Counted from the stretch's first letter, positions 41,125-52,100 are shown. The stretch: DNA of 64,000 bases from Crossiella sp. SN42 (GCF_023897065.1 NZ_JAMHIV010000033.1:54270-118269); one strand, 5' to 3'. Translations and numbers: made by a program. Notes: generated from the letters alone by a model not told the origin.

Positions 41125-43935
41125 TCAGCCCGGGAAGTCGATCTCGCGGAGCTCGGCGCGGCCGGTGATGCCGAGCTTGCGGTAGGCCGCGCTGAGGTGG
41201 CCTTCGACGGTGCGGCAGGTGAGGCTGAGCTGGTCGGCGATCTGCTGGTTGGTGTGGCCCGCGGCGGCGAGCTCGGCGACGCGGTGTTCGCCGGGGGTCA
41301 GGCCGCCCGCGCCGTGGTTGCCGCGCCGGCGGGGGCGGCTTTGCAGGGTGGTCAGCTGGGTGTGCGCGGCGGTGACCAGGCCGGTGGCCCCGCAGGTTTC
41401 GGCCAGGGTGCGGGCTTCGGCACTGTTCTGCCTGCCCAGCCTGCTCTGCGCGCTGAGGTGCTGGGCCGCGCCCAGGTCGAGCAGGGTCCGGGCCAGCTCC
41501 AGCGGGGCGTTGGCCTGGCGCAGCGCGCTGACCGCGTGGTGCAGCAGCTCCAGACCTTGGGCGCCGCCGGTGACCAGGCCGAGGGCGCGCAGGGCCAGGC
41601 CCCTGGTGCGCGGGGTGTCCCAGTGGTTCGCGGCGGTCATGGCCTGCTCGGCGAGTTCCCTGGCCGCGGCGCGGTCGCCGAGGGCCAGGTGGGCGCGGGT
41701 GGCCCAGCCGCGCCAGTCGCAGATCGCCGGGTTGCGGCTGCCGATCACGGCTTGGCGGCGGGCGCAGTCGAGCAAATCGGCCAGCGCGTCCTCGATCCGG
41801 CCCTCGGCGAAGAGCGCCCGGCCCCTGGCGTAGCGGTAGTGCGCGTACTGCAGCGACTCCTCCAGGCTGGGGCTGCCCGCCAGCTCGGCCAGCACGGTCA
41901 GCGCCTCGGCCGGGCGGCCCAGCTCGACCAGGGCTTCGGCGCGCACCGCGGTGGCGATGATTCGCGGGAAGCCGTCCGCGCCAGGGGGGATCAGGTCGGC
42001 GGCCTGGCTGGCGGCGGCGACCGCGGCGGCCGGCGCCCCCTCGGCCAGGGCCACGCCTGCCTGGCAGGACAGCATCATGCCGGTCTCGAAGGTGGAGCCG
42101 CGCTGCTGGGCGTGGCTGAGGGTGGCGGCGCAGGCGGCCGCGGCGCGCTGGTGGTCACCGGCCCACAGCAGCACCCAGACCGGTCCGGTGGTGACCCGCT
42201 GGCCGAGCAGGGACAGTCCGTGGTCCAGGCTGCGCGCGGCCAGGTCCGCGGCGCGGGCGGCGGAACCGCCGGAGACGGCCACGGCGAAGGCCAGCGCGCC
42301 CAGCAGTGACCGCTCCCCCGCGCTGCCGCCGGTCAGGCCCTCGGCGAGCGCGGCCAGCCCGGTGCGGGCCTGGGCTGCGGTGCGTTCGTAGAGCATGGAC
42401 CACACCAGCGCGCGGGCCCGCAGCAGCAGCGCCGCCTCCCGGTCGGCCGGGGTGAGCCGGTGCGCCATCCGCTCCAGCAGCGCCACCGCCTCCTCCACCC
42501 TGGCTTCGCGGACCAGGCTGTGCGCGAGGGTCTGGGTGATCTCGCCGAGCCGGAGCAGGCCGGTGTGGTCGCCGGCGTCGAGGGCGTCCATCGCCTGGGT
42601 CAGGTGCCGCACCGCGGCGGCCGGGCGGGTGAACGCCTCGCACTCCCCCAGCTCCACCAGCAGGTCCACCCGCTCCTCCGGTTCGGGCGGCTCCTCCAGC
42701 GCGCGCCGCAGGTAGCCCGCGGCCACATCGGGCGCGCCCCGGTGCGCCGCCTGTTTGGCCGCGGCGCGCAGACCGCGCACCACCAGCGCGTCCCCGGCCG
42801 GGGCGAGCTGGACCAGGTGCGCGGCGACCTGTTCGGCCTCGGCGCCGGTGGCGGTGAGCAGCTCGGCGGCCCGGTGGTGCAAGGCGGTCCTGCGCTCGCG
42901 GGACAGGCCGCCGTAGACGGCTTCGCGCAGGCCGGGATGCGCCCAGCGCACCCGGGTCCGGTCCAGCAGCAGGCCGATCTCGGTGAGCTGTCCCGCGCAG
43001 GTCTGGCCTTGGTCAGCGGTAAGCCCGGAAAGTTCGGCGGGCAGGGTGACCGGCACTTCCTCGCCGAGCACGGCGGCGGCGTCGGCGAAGCGGCGCACGG
43101 TGGCGGGCAGGCCGGTCATCCAGTCCAGCAGCGCCTTGCCGAACAGCTGCCCGGTGTAGCGGTCCAGCACCGCGGCCGAGCCGGCGGGTTCGCCGCCGCC
43201 GAGCTCCAGGGCCCGGCGCAGCAGGCGCACCAGCAGCGGGTTGCCGCCGGTGATCTCGTGGCAGGCCCGGCTCAGCCGGGGGTCCAGCGGCGCGGGCAGG
43301 ACCGCGGCGACCAGCCTGGCCACGCTGGACTCCGACAGCCTGCCCGGCCGCAGCACCACCCCGTCGGCCAGACCGGGCTGCGCCGGGGGTCTGCGCAGCA
43401 GCAGCCGCAGCAGCGGCAGGTGCGGGGCGGCCGTGCCGAGCTGGGCGAGCCAGCGCAGCGAGGGTTCGTCGGCGGCGTGCAGGTCGTCGACCACGAGCAC
43501 GGTGACCCGGTCGTGGCTGCGGCACAGGTTCGCGGTGACGGCGCACAGCCCGGAGACCACGGCCAGCGGGTCGGCGGGCGCGGCGGCGGCCTCCAGCAGC
43601 ACCGGCCGCGCCGCGGCGGCCGGACCGGCGAACAGCGCGGCCAGTTCGTCGGCGTCAGCTTCGGCGAGCACCGGTTCCAGGAGCTGGCGCACCACACCGA
43701 AGGCGAACTCGCGTTCCAGCTCGTCGCAGCGGGCGCGCAGCACCAGCGGACGGTCCGGCCGCCGCCGGTCCAGGAACTCCCGCACCAGGCTGGTCTTGCC
43801 GATCCCGGCCGGGCCTTCCACCACCACCTGCCGGGACGCACCCGAGGCACAGGTCTGGAACTCCTGGGCCAGCGCGGCGAGCTCGACGTCCCGATCGAGC
43901 AGGCCTGCGGACCGCGGAACAGGTGCAGCCGTCAC
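41125..43935 (-). CDS. Large LuxR-family ATPase regulator (LAL type)
   Basis: A 936-residue regulator. An N-terminal AAA-type ATPase has Walker A GPAGIGKT (residues 41-48) and Walker B VTVLVVDDLHAADE. A long helical middle (TPR-like repeats, Ala/Leu-rich) follows. The C-terminus is a LuxR helix-turn-helix, LTPGEHRVAELAAAGHTNQQIADQLSLTCRTVEGHLSAAYRKLGITGRAEL. LAL proteins usually act as ATP-dependent activators of secondary-metabolite or transport genes. The gene lies downstream of the secretion operon on the same strand, after a gap of about 90 bases. No target is proven. The GTG at 43935 gives the normal distance to Walker A. Confidence 0.9.
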   Translation of the reverse strand: MTAAPVPRSAGLLDRDVELAALAQEFQTCASGASRQVVVEGPAGIGKTSLVREFLDRRRPDRPLVLRARCDELEREFAFGVVRQLLEPVLAEADADELAALFAGPAAAARPVLLEAAAAPADPLAVVSGLCAVTANLCRSHDRVTVLVVDDLHAADEPSLRWLAQLGTAAPHLPLLRLLLRRPPAQPGLADGVVLRPGRLSESSVARLVAAVLPAPLDPRLSRACHEITGGNPLLVRLLRRALELGGGEPAGSAAVLDRYTGQLFGKALLDWMTGLPATVRRFADAAAVLGEEVPVTLPAELSGLTADQGQTCAGQLTEIGLLLDRTRVRWAHPGLREAVYGGLSRERRTALHHRAAELLTATGAEAEQVAAHLVQLAPAGDALVVRGLRAAAKQAAHRGAPDVAAGYLRRALEEPPEPEERVDLLVELGECEAFTRPAAAVRHLTQAMDALDAGDHTGLLRLGEITQTLAHSLVREARVEEAVALLERMAHRLTPADREAALLLRARALVWSMLYERTAAQARTGLAALAEGLTGGSAGERSLLGALAFAVAVSGGSAARAADLAARSLDHGLSLLGQRVTTGPVWVLLWAGDHQRAAAACAATLSHAQQRGSTFETGMMLSCQAGVALAEGAPAAAVAAASQAADLIPPGADGFPRIIATAVRAEALVELGRPAEALTVLAELAGSPSLEESLQYAHYRYARGRALFAEGRIEDALADLLDCARRQAVIGSRNPAICDWRGWATRAHLALGDRAAARELAEQAMTAANHWDTPRTRGLALRALGLVTGGAQGLELLHHAVSALRQANAPLELARTLLDLGAAQHLSAQSRLGRQNSAEARTLAETCGATGLVTAAHTQLTTLQSRPRRRGNHGAGGLTPGEHRVAELAAAGHTNQQIADQLSLTCRTVEGHLSAAYRKLGITGRAELREIDFPG

Positions 43936-44025
43936 AACCCGAACACTCCACCACCGCTAAGCCCCAGACCAATCCCCCGTACGAGAGTAAACGGTTTCGG
44001 GTTGGCCTTGGGGCGCGGGTGCGGG

Positions 44026-46365
44026 CTACCGGCTTGCGGAGCCGAACGGCAGTGCGTAGCGGACCGGGTTGGCCGGTGAGCTGCGCGCTTCGACCGGCAC
44101 CGCGGCCCGCCGGTCCACCACCCGGCGGAGCTGTTCGGTGATGGCGGCCTGCTGGCCGGGCACGTGCTCGGCCAGCAGCAGGGTGCGCGGGCGTGCGGCT
44201 TCCGCCGGCAGTTCGGCGAGGACCTCGAACCGCACGCCCGGCGGGAAGACCACGCGGTAGCGGTCGGTGTCCTCCTCGGCGAGCACGCCGGTGCGGCGCG
44301 CGGTGCGGGACCAGATGACCAGTTCGGTGTCGCCGGGCAGGTGCATCGCGGGGGTGGCGAAGGCGTTGCGGAAGGCGGGTTCGGCGTGCACCGAGCCGAC
44401 CGGGAGGTCCGCGGCGGACAGGGTCGCGCCGGTCAGCGCCGCACCGCGGTAGGCGGGCAGGCGGCGCAGGCCGGAGACCACGCAGGCGATGAACGGTCGC
44501 ACCGGGGCGAAGCGGCCGGCGCGCAGGGAGTCGTCGGTGGTGGTGGTCTCGGCGCCGAGGTAGACGAGCAGGGCGACCAGGTCGGCGACGACGACTTCCG
44601 GCGGATCGCCCGCGCCGCAGCGGAGGCCGGGCAGGCCGGCCAGCAGGCGGGTGACGCGGCCGGCGATGCGGTCGTAGTCGCGGCCGAGGCTGCGGCGGAG
44701 CCAGTCGCGTTCGGCCGGGGTGCTGTGGTGGGTTGGGGGGATGGGGGTGGGGAGGGTGACGGCGGCGGAGGTTGGGGCCGGGGCAGGCTGGGTGACGGCG
44801 GCGGAGGTTCGGGCCGGGGCGGGCTGGGCGGAGGTTGGCACGCGCTCCGGGGCGGGCGCGGCGGCAGCGGGGGCGGCCTCGGCGGAGGCAGGTTCGGCGA
44901 TGGTTGGGGTGGGAGCTGGTGCGGGAGGTGGCTGCGGCGGGTCGACAGGCTCGGGGGCGGGGGTGGCAGCAGCGGTTGGGACGGGTTCCGGAGCGGGCGC
45001 GGTGGCAGCGGAAGTCGGGGCAGGGGCGGGCTCCGGCGGACGGGCGGGCTCGGCGGCGGGCGCGGGGTCGAGGGGCGGTTCGGGGGTGCGCACGACGATC
45101 GGGACGTGGGCCGGTTCGGGAAGCGGGGCCGGTTGGGCGGGTTCCTCGGCCGACAGGGCTTCCAGCACTGACTGGCGGCGGGGCGGAGCGGCCGGGGGGC
45201 GGTCGTCGGGGCGGCCCGCGTCCAGTGGCACCAGGCGGAGGGCCTGGCGGGTCAGCGGGTCCAGGCGGGCGACCAGGGTGGCGGCGGCTTCGGCGAGCTC
45301 GGCTGGAAGCGGGGTTCTGGGGGTGCCGATGGTGACCCTGGCCCATTCGGCGTCCCACGGCACGGCGCGGACCTCGTTGCCGTTGGCGGGTTCGGCCGGG
45401 GGGCGGATCCACAGGCCGGACTGGACGATCTCGACCACCGCGCCGGGGGTGAGGCGGTAGGTGCCGGGGGTGGCTTCGGGCAGGCCGGGGGCCGGTGGGC
45501 GGCAGCCGCGGAGGGCGGGGACGGGGAGGTCGCCGCTGGTGCGCGGACGATAGGTGAGGGTGGTGGCGAAGGGGCGCCAGGTCTTGGTGAGCGGGTCGGT
45601 CCACAGGGTGACCTCGGCGCCGGTGCGGTCGGCGACCAGTTGGCCGACGGGGGTGCCGCCGTCCTGGATGGGGCCGTGCTGGGCCAGGCGGATCTGGACG
45701 CGGACCGGGGCGGGCAACTCTGCGAGCAGGCGGCAGATCGCTTCGGTGCCCAGTGGGGGTTCGCCGGGGGCGCCCAGGAGCAGGGTGGGCGTGGGCTGGG
45801 TGGGGACGGCGTAGACGGGGGCCGCACCGGCGGCGGCGGGGCCCAGGGCTCGGCCCGCGTGCAGCCAGAGGCCGGCCGGGATGGGTTCGGCGAGGACGCC
45901 GTCGCCCGCGGGCCACGGCTCGATCGGGGTGCCGGTTTCCCAGGCGGGGGTGGGATAGCGGAGCTCGGCCGGGTCGGGGAACCAGGACGGGCGGAAGCGC
46001 CACCAGCGGCCGCCCGCGACGAACAGGCCGCCGGGGACGGGGAGGAGCTCGCCGTCGGGGGCCAGGACTTCGGTGTGCAGGGTTTCCGCCAGGGCGCGGG
46101 CGGGGGCTTCCGCGCCGCCCGCGCCGGCCCGGGAGCAGAACAGGCGCAGGCGGCCTGCTTCGCGGAGCAGTTCGGGGAGCTGGGCCCAGGACTGGGCGTC
46201 GGGCAGGTCGAGCACCACCGGGGTGTGCGCGGGTTCGGCCGGCAGGCCCGCGACCAGGTGGGCCAGGGCGCGGGCGGGTTCGGCAGGGCCGGTGGGGGCG
46301 GCGACCACCAGCACCGGGCCGAGCCGGTGCGCGGTGAGGGACTTGCCTCGGGTGCCGATCATCAT
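44026..46365 (-). CDS. T7SS-operon protein with proline-rich linker and ART-like end
   Basis: A 779-residue protein, the last gene of the secretion operon. Its ATG overlaps the eccB stop (ATGA). Residues ~1-380 look like a folded domain that I do not recognise. Residues ~410-550 are a Pro/Ala linker, encoded partly by a 36-bp tandem repeat. The C-terminal ~230 residues resemble an ADP-ribosyltransferase: LRRLPAYRGAAL (Arg640), FRNAFATPAMHLPGD and VVFPPGVRFEVL. The catalytic ExE expected before VVFPPG is RYR, so activity is doubtful. No signal peptide or membrane helix is seen. It may be a secreted effector or a structural part; both are inference. Confidence 0.65.
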   Translation of the reverse strand: MMIGTRGKSLTAHRLGPVLVVAAPTGPAEPARALAHLVAGLPAEPAHTPVVLDLPDAQSWAQLPELLREAGRLRLFCSRAGAGGAEAPARALAETLHTEVLAPDGELLPVPGGLFVAGGRWWRFRPSWFPDPAELRYPTPAWETGTPIEPWPAGDGVLAEPIPAGLWLHAGRALGPAAAGAAPVYAVPTQPTPTLLLGAPGEPPLGTEAICRLLAELPAPVRVQIRLAQHGPIQDGGTPVGQLVADRTGAEVTLWTDPLTKTWRPFATTLTYRPRTSGDLPVPALRGCRPPAPGLPEATPGTYRLTPGAVVEIVQSGLWIRPPAEPANGNEVRAVPWDAEWARVTIGTPRTPLPAELAEAAATLVARLDPLTRQALRLVPLDAGRPDDRPPAAPPRRQSVLEALSAEEPAQPAPLPEPAHVPIVVRTPEPPLDPAPAAEPARPPEPAPAPTSAATAPAPEPVPTAAATPAPEPVDPPQPPPAPAPTPTIAEPASAEAAPAAAAPAPERVPTSAQPAPARTSAAVTQPAPAPTSAAVTLPTPIPPTHHSTPAERDWLRRSLGRDYDRIAGRVTRLLAGLPGLRCGAGDPPEVVVADLVALLVYLGAETTTTDDSLRAGRFAPVRPFIACVVSGLRRLPAYRGAALTGATLSAADLPVGSVHAEPAFRNAFATPAMHLPGDTELVIWSRTARRTGVLAEEDTDRYRVVFPPGVRFEVLAELPAEAARPRTLLLAEHVPGQQAAITEQLRRVVDRRAAVPVEARSSPANPVRYALPFGSASR
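44755..44826. repeat. 36-bp tandem repeat inside the proline-rich linker
   Basis: Two near-identical 36-base units, each starting GGGTGACGGCGGCGGAGGTT, run from about 44755 and 44791, with a partial third unit after them. They encode Thr/Ser/Ala/Pro repeats (APAPTSAAVT, APARTSAAVT). This is a likely site of length variation between strains. Confidence 0.75.
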
Positions 46366-47780
46366 CGTGGGACCGCCAGTTCGGTGCGGGCCGCCGCCGG
46401 GTCGAGCGCCGGTCCGGTGGGCAGGAAGGACAACAGGCCGGTCGGCACCGGCACCGGGGTCGCGCCGCCGTACCCGAGCAGCGCGGCGACCTCGGCGGAG
46501 GGCACCGGGTACTTCACCCCCAGGTCGGTGAGCACGAACCGGGTGCCGGAGGAGACGCCCGGCGCGGGCTGGGCCTCGATCAGCGCGCCGGAGCCCGGTG
46601 GCACCCGGACCAGGTCGGCGATCCTCGGGTCGGCCTTGGGGGTGGCGCGGCTGAGGTCGAGCCGGCCGCGGGGCACGGTGACCAGCCGGGCGATCGGGCC
46701 CGCGCGGTCCATGGTCAGGCGCAGGCACAGGGTGCGGCCGTCCGCGCCCAGGTCGCCGACGGCCTGCGGCGGGGTGCCGGGCAGGTTCGGCGCGGCTCCG
46801 GTGGCCGAGCGCTTGGCCTGGGCCGCGCCTGCCGCGGAGATCACGATCGGCTGCACCGGGCGGCCCTGGTAGGCCTGCGCGGTGGCCGGATCACCTTGCA
46901 CCAGCGCGAGTTCGGTACGGGACAACGGGGCAAGGCCGTCGTTGCGCATCAGGAAGTAGTCCTCCGCGCCGGCGGCGTTGCGGGTCTGGAAGATCTGGCC
47001 GACCACGGTCGGGCGTCCGTCCACAGTGGACCCCGCTGAACCTCGGCCTGGCACCTGGGGTGAGGTGAGGGCGGGGCCGGGCTCGATCGCGTTGAGCCAG
47101 GCCGGGTCCACCGGCAGCGGGCGCACGCTGGCGTAGCCGAGTGCGGCCAGCACCGCCTCGCCGCCGATGCGCAGCCGCCGGTCCCGCCACACCAGGTGCA
47201 GTTCGCCGTTGACGTCGCGGACCAGCACGGCCTGCTCGTCCGGGACCTGCGTGGTGGGCCAGGCCGTGTCCAGGCCGAGGGCGACGGCGGGTCTGCTGGT
47301 CTCGTCGGGGTTGGCGGCGAAGGCCGCGCAGACCAGCCACGGCGCGGTGCTCAGCCGGGCCGGGTCGGGCAGCACCTCGGGGGCGTCGGGGATGCCGATC
47401 GGCCTGCCGTGCGGCACCTCGCGCAGCGAGTTCGCCGACACCGAGCGGACCTTGGCCTTCTCCCCCGCGGCCAGCAGCGCGGAGGCGTAGTTGGCCACCG
47501 GGCGCAGGGTGCCGTCCAGGTAGAGGAAGCGGCTGCCGGTCTCCTCGGCCACGATGATCGCGCCGGGCTGCTGCCAGCTGGTGTTGCCGCCGCGCACCAC
47601 GAGACCGTAGACGAAGTAGCCCAGCAACAGTGCCACGCCCAGGCCCGCGCCGATGAGGGTGCCGGTACCGGCGCGGCGCAGCGGGGTGTCCTGCTGGTCG
47701 GGTTCGCCGCGCACCAGGGCGGTCACCAGCCTGCCGGTGACGAACTGGTGTGCCTGCAACTGGTCTCGCTTGTTCTGCAC
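46362..47780 (-). CDS. eccB: EccB, type VII secretion core protein
   Basis: A 472-residue protein with the family start MQNKRDQLQAHQFVTGRLVTALVRGEPDQQDTPLRR, one transmembrane helix (LIGAGLGVALLLGYFVYGLVV) at about residues 43-63, and an external domain with the conserved GGNTSWQQPGAIIVAEETGSRFLYLDG. EccB is a core subunit of the ESX membrane complex, with most of its mass outside the membrane. It lies between eccD (4 bases upstream) and the 779-aa gene (overlapping). All normal EccB regions are present. Confidence 0.95.
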   Translation of the reverse strand: MQNKRDQLQAHQFVTGRLVTALVRGEPDQQDTPLRRAGTGTLIGAGLGVALLLGYFVYGLVVRGGNTSWQQPGAIIVAEETGSRFLYLDGTLRPVANYASALLAAGEKAKVRSVSANSLREVPHGRPIGIPDAPEVLPDPARLSTAPWLVCAAFAANPDETSRPAVALGLDTAWPTTQVPDEQAVLVRDVNGELHLVWRDRRLRIGGEAVLAALGYASVRPLPVDPAWLNAIEPGPALTSPQVPGRGSAGSTVDGRPTVVGQIFQTRNAAGAEDYFLMRNDGLAPLSRTELALVQGDPATAQAYQGRPVQPIVISAAGAAQAKRSATGAAPNLPGTPPQAVGDLGADGRTLCLRLTMDRAGPIARLVTVPRGRLDLSRATPKADPRIADLVRVPPGSGALIEAQPAPGVSSGTRFVLTDLGVKYPVPSAEVAALLGYGGATPVPVPTGLLSFLPTGPALDPAAARTELAVPR

Positions 47781-47784
47781 GGGG

Positions 47785-49167
47785 TCACCCGGCCAGTGCG
47801 CGGATCAGCGCGTACGCGTCGAGCACCGCGAGCAGCAGCGGCACCACGGCGATCGCGGCGGCGGTCTCGCCGAGGTCGGCGGCCCGGCCCCAGTAGGGCA
47901 GCAGCCGTTTGCCGGGCAGTCGCCAGGCGCCGAGCACCAGCAACGCGGCCAGCACGGCCAGTCCTACCAGGGAGATCACGCGCAGCGCGGGCAGCGGCGC
48001 GTGCGCCCCGGCGTGCAGCAGCACGGCGAACCCGGCCGCGCCGGGCAGGGCCACCGCGAGCCGCTGCCCGGTGCTGACCAGCACCCGGGAGCGCAGCAGC
48101 AGCGCGGCGCACATCGCGGCCAGGAAGGCGGGCGCGGTCCAGCCGGGGGCCGCCACCACGGGCAGCAGGCAGGCGGCGACCACCACGGCGGAACCGGCCA
48201 GCAGCGCGGTGAGCAGCCGGTCGGCGGACTTGGCCTTGGCCAGCACCTCGGGTTCGGACAGCGGTTCGATGTCCTCTTGCAGCTCTTCGGCCCCTCCGGG
48301 CAGCTGCGGCGGGCGCAGGCGCACCATCCTGGTGGCGACGCCGGGTGCGAGCATGGTCAGTCCAAACGCGACAGTGGCGACCACCGCGGCCGAGCCACCC
48401 GGGCTCAGTTTTGACCACAGCACTAGCAATCCGCCCAGGGCCGCGGCGACCGCGGCCACCCCGGTGGCCAGGAACACCGGCACCGCGGTGCGCACCGCGA
48501 GCACGGCCAGCACGGTGGCGGCCATCGCCGCCGAGCCCGCGCCGAGCAGGTTGGGGGCCCCGAATCCCGTTCCCGGCACCAAGGATCCGGCGACCGCGGC
48601 GAAGGGGGCGGCGGCCAGGCCGAGCTGGGCAGCCACCGGGGCGTCGCCGATCGCGCGGGAGGCGATCGCGCCCGCGGCCAGCAGCAGCACCGCGACCGCG
48701 CCGGATCCGGTGGCGCGCAGCCACAGCGGGCCGGGCACGGTGAGCAGCGCGAGCAGCAGCACCAGCAACGCGGTCGCGGCCAGGCCGAGGAACAGCCACC
48801 GGGTCAGCTCCGGCCGCCACCGGTCCGCCCGGCCCCGGATGGCCACCCCGACGCCGTCGGTGAGGTCGTCGAAGCCGATGGCGGGCAACGGGATCCGCGC
48901 CGGGCGCAGGTGCAGCACCTCGCCGTCGCGCAGGCCGAGCGCGGCCGGGGTGGCGTCGGTGTCCAGTGGCGTGTCGCCGAGGCGTTGCAGCACCCACTCC
49001 CGCTCGCCACCGGCGGCCACGGTGAGGCCGGGGTCGACGTGCCGGAGCAGCACGGGCAGCAGCTCGGCCAGCGGGATGTCCTGGGGCACAGCGAGATCGG
49101 CGCGGCCGCCGGGTGCGGCCACGGTGAGCCGGCAGAGCTGGTCGGCCGGGTGGGCGGCGGTGGTCAT
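47785..49167 (-). CDS. eccD: EccD, type VII secretion membrane channel subunit
   Basis: A 460-residue protein. The first ~110 residues form a ubiquitin-like domain (CRLTVAAPGGRADLAVPQDIPLAELLPVLLRHV ... LRDGEVLHLRP). About eleven hydrophobic helices follow. EccD dimers line the ESX complex. The ATG at 49167 overlaps the stop of the EccC frame (ATGA). The open frame extends further upstream, but the conserved start, spacing and overlap fix the beginning here. Confidence 0.93.
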   Translation of the reverse strand: MTTAAHPADQLCRLTVAAPGGRADLAVPQDIPLAELLPVLLRHVDPGLTVAAGGEREWVLQRLGDTPLDTDATPAALGLRDGEVLHLRPARIPLPAIGFDDLTDGVGVAIRGRADRWRPELTRWLFLGLAATALLVLLLALLTVPGPLWLRATGSGAVAVLLLAAGAIASRAIGDAPVAAQLGLAAAPFAAVAGSLVPGTGFGAPNLLGAGSAAMAATVLAVLAVRTAVPVFLATGVAAVAAALGGLLVLWSKLSPGGSAAVVATVAFGLTMLAPGVATRMVRLRPPQLPGGAEELQEDIEPLSEPEVLAKAKSADRLLTALLAGSAVVVAACLLPVVAAPGWTAPAFLAAMCAALLLRSRVLVSTGQRLAVALPGAAGFAVLLHAGAHAPLPALRVISLVGLAVLAALLVLGAWRLPGKRLLPYWGRAADLGETAAAIAVVPLLLAVLDAYALIRALAG

Positions 49168-52100
49168 CGGGACTCCTGGCTGGGGGCGGGGCAGTGGCCG
49201 AGCTGGATGAGGGACACGCCGCGGCGGGTGACCAGCTGCGCGCGGCCGGGGGGCAGCTGACGGGGCGCGGCCTCGCCGAGGAACTTGCCCTCCTCCTTGG
49301 GATAGGAGAGCAGCAGGCCGGGGCTGCCCAGCTCCCACATGCGCCGCAGCACCGGGTCCATCATCGCCCTGATCGCGCTGGAGCTGCTGCGCGCGGTGAC
49401 CAGGTGCAGGCCGATGTCCGCGCCCTGGGCGAGGAACGGATCGAGGACCTCCAGCGGGCCGCCGATGCCGCCGCCGAAGAGCTCGTAGTCGTCGACCAGC
49501 ACGAACAGTCGCGGTCCCTGCCACCAGTCGCGGCGGCGCAGCCGGTCGGGGGTGATCTCCAGGCCGGGCAGGCGTTTGTGCATGGATCCGGCGGCCTTGA
49601 CCGCCAGGTCGGCCAGTGCCGGTCCGCTGACCGCGTAGCCGATCTTGTACTCCGCCGGCACCTCCTCGGCCAGCTCGCGGCGCACGTCGCCGAGCAGGAT
49701 GCGGGCCTCGGCTGGGGTGTAGCGGCGCAGGATGGCCTGGATCAGCATGCGCAGCAGGCCGGTCTTGCCGGTCTCGGTGTCACCGAAGACCATCAAGTGC
49801 GGGCTGGTCTCGAAGTCGTGGTGTACCGGGGCGAGCCGCTGCTCGTCCCAGCCCAGCGCGATCCGCAGGTCGCCGTCGGGCTCGGGCAGGTCGGCCACGG
49901 GCAGTTCCAGGGGCAGCAGCCGGACCGGCGGGGCGGGTTCGCCCGGCCAGCAGGCGGTCAGCTCGCCGATCATCACCTTGGTGGCCAGCTGGAGGTCCTG
50001 CACGCCGGTGCCGCCGTCGACCCTGGGCAGCGCGCCGAGGAAGTGCAGGCCGTCGGAGGTCAGGCCGCGGCCGGGTTCCTTGGGCACGCTGGCCGCGATC
50101 CGGCTGCCGATCTCGGATTCGAGGGGGTCGCCAAGGCGCAGCTCGTAGCGGGTGCCGAGCAGGTCGCGCAGCCAGGGCCGGATCTCCGACCAGCGGTTGG
50201 CGGTGACCACCAGGTGGATGCCGTAGCCGAGGCCGCGGGAGGCCAGCTCGGAGAGCCTGCTCTCCAGGTCCTCGTAGTCCTGGCGCAGCGTGAACCAGCC
50301 GTCCACCACCAGGAACACATCGCCGTAAGGATCGTCCACAGTGGACTCGCGACGAAGGGCGCGGTAGGCGGACATGGAGTCGATGCCCAGGCGGGCGAAG
50401 TCCTGTTCGCGGCGTTCCAGCAGGGCGCTGAGCTCGGCGATGGTGCGGCGCACCCTGTCTGTGTCAAGGCGGCCAGCCACCGAGCCGAGGTGCGGCAGGC
50501 CGTTGAGCGCGCCGAGCGCGCCGCCGCCGAAGTCCAGCGCGTAGAACTGCACCTCGTGCGGGCTGTGCGTGACCGCGAGGGCCATCAGCAGGGTACGGAC
50601 CAGGGTGCTCTTGCCGGACTGTGGCGCGCCCACCACGCCGACGTGACCGGCGCCGCCGGAGAGGTCGGCGATGAGCAGATCGCGCACCTGCTCGAAGGGC
50701 CGGTCCACCACGCCGACCGGGGCCTGCAACCGGCCGCGGCCGGGCCAGTCCAGCGCGGTCAGGCCGCGCTCGGGGCTGGGGTCCAGGCCGGGCAGCAGGC
50801 TGTCCAGACTCGGCGTCTCGGCCAGCGGCGGCAGCCACACCTGCCTGGCCGGCGGACCCTGGCCGCGCAACCGTCCGATGAGGACGTCCAGCAGGCTGAA
50901 ATCCTGTTGTGGCGCAGCGGCTTCCTCAGTTCCGGTGACCGGTTCGGCCGGGGTGAGGGGCTGGTGGGTCAGGCCGAGCGGGCGGACCTCGGCGGCGCGG
51001 CGCAGCGGGGCGGGTCCGCCGGTGACGACTGGGGCGGCGGGCGGTGCGGAGACGTAACCGGCCTTGAACCGGACCAGGGTGGTGGTGTCGTACTTGAGGA
51101 AACCGTTGCCGGGCGCCGACGGCAGCTCGTAGGCATCGGGCACGCCGAGCACGCTGCGGGACTCCATGGCGGAGAAGGTGCGCAGCGCGATCCGGTAGGA
51201 CAGGTGCGACTCCAGCTGGTGGATGCGGCCCTCGTCGAGTCGTTGCGAGGCCAGCAGCAGGTGCACGCCGAGCGAGCGGCCGAGGCGGCCGATCATCACG
51301 AACAGGTCCATGAACTCGGCCTTGCTGGCCAGCAGCTCGCTGAACTCGTCCACCACCAGGAACAGGGTGGGCATCGGGTCCAGGGTGGCGCCCTGCGCGC
51401 GGGCCGCCTCGTACTCGCGCAGTGAGCTGTGCCCGCTGCGCCGCAACAGTTCCTGCCGCCGGACCAGCTCACCGTGCAGGGCGTCCTGCATGCGGTCCAC
51501 CAGCGGCAGCTCGTCGGCCAGGTTGGTGATCACCGCGGAGGTGTGCGGCAGTTGTTCCATGCCGAGGAAGGTCGCGCCGCCCTTGAAGTCCACCAGCACG
51601 AAGTTGAGCAGCTCGGAGGAGTGGGTGACCGCGAGGGTGATCACCAGGGTGCGCAGCAGCTCGCTCTTGCCGGAGCCGGTGGCGCCGATGAGCACGCCGT
51701 GCGGGCCCATGCCGCCCTGCGCGGACTCCTTGATGTCCAGCTCCACCACCGATCCGTCCGCCGACAGGCCGATCGGCAGCCGCAGCTTGCCCCAGCGGGA
51801 GTTGCTGCGCCACAGCGCGTGCACGTCGAAGTCGCGCGGGTCGCCGATGCCGAGCAGCTGGGCCAGGTCGAAGTCAGCGGCGAGCGGTTCGGCGGCGTCC
51901 GGGACGCCACCGGTGCGGTAGGGGCTGAGCCTGCGGGCCAGCGCCTCGGCCTTGGTCGCGCTGAGCCCGTCCGGCAGGCCGAGTGGCCTGCGCCCGTAGT
52001 TGTCCATAGTGGACAGTCGGCCGTCTTCGGTGTGCAGCACCAGGTCGCAGCCGGTGAGCTGCTCGGGGTCAGCGGCGGCCTCCAGCACCACGGTGTTGCG

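Noticed and set aside
49168..49524. N-terminal extension of EccD
   Set aside because: The open frame is antisense-like and lies within the EccC coding region; the normal EccD start overlaps the EccC stop by four bases.
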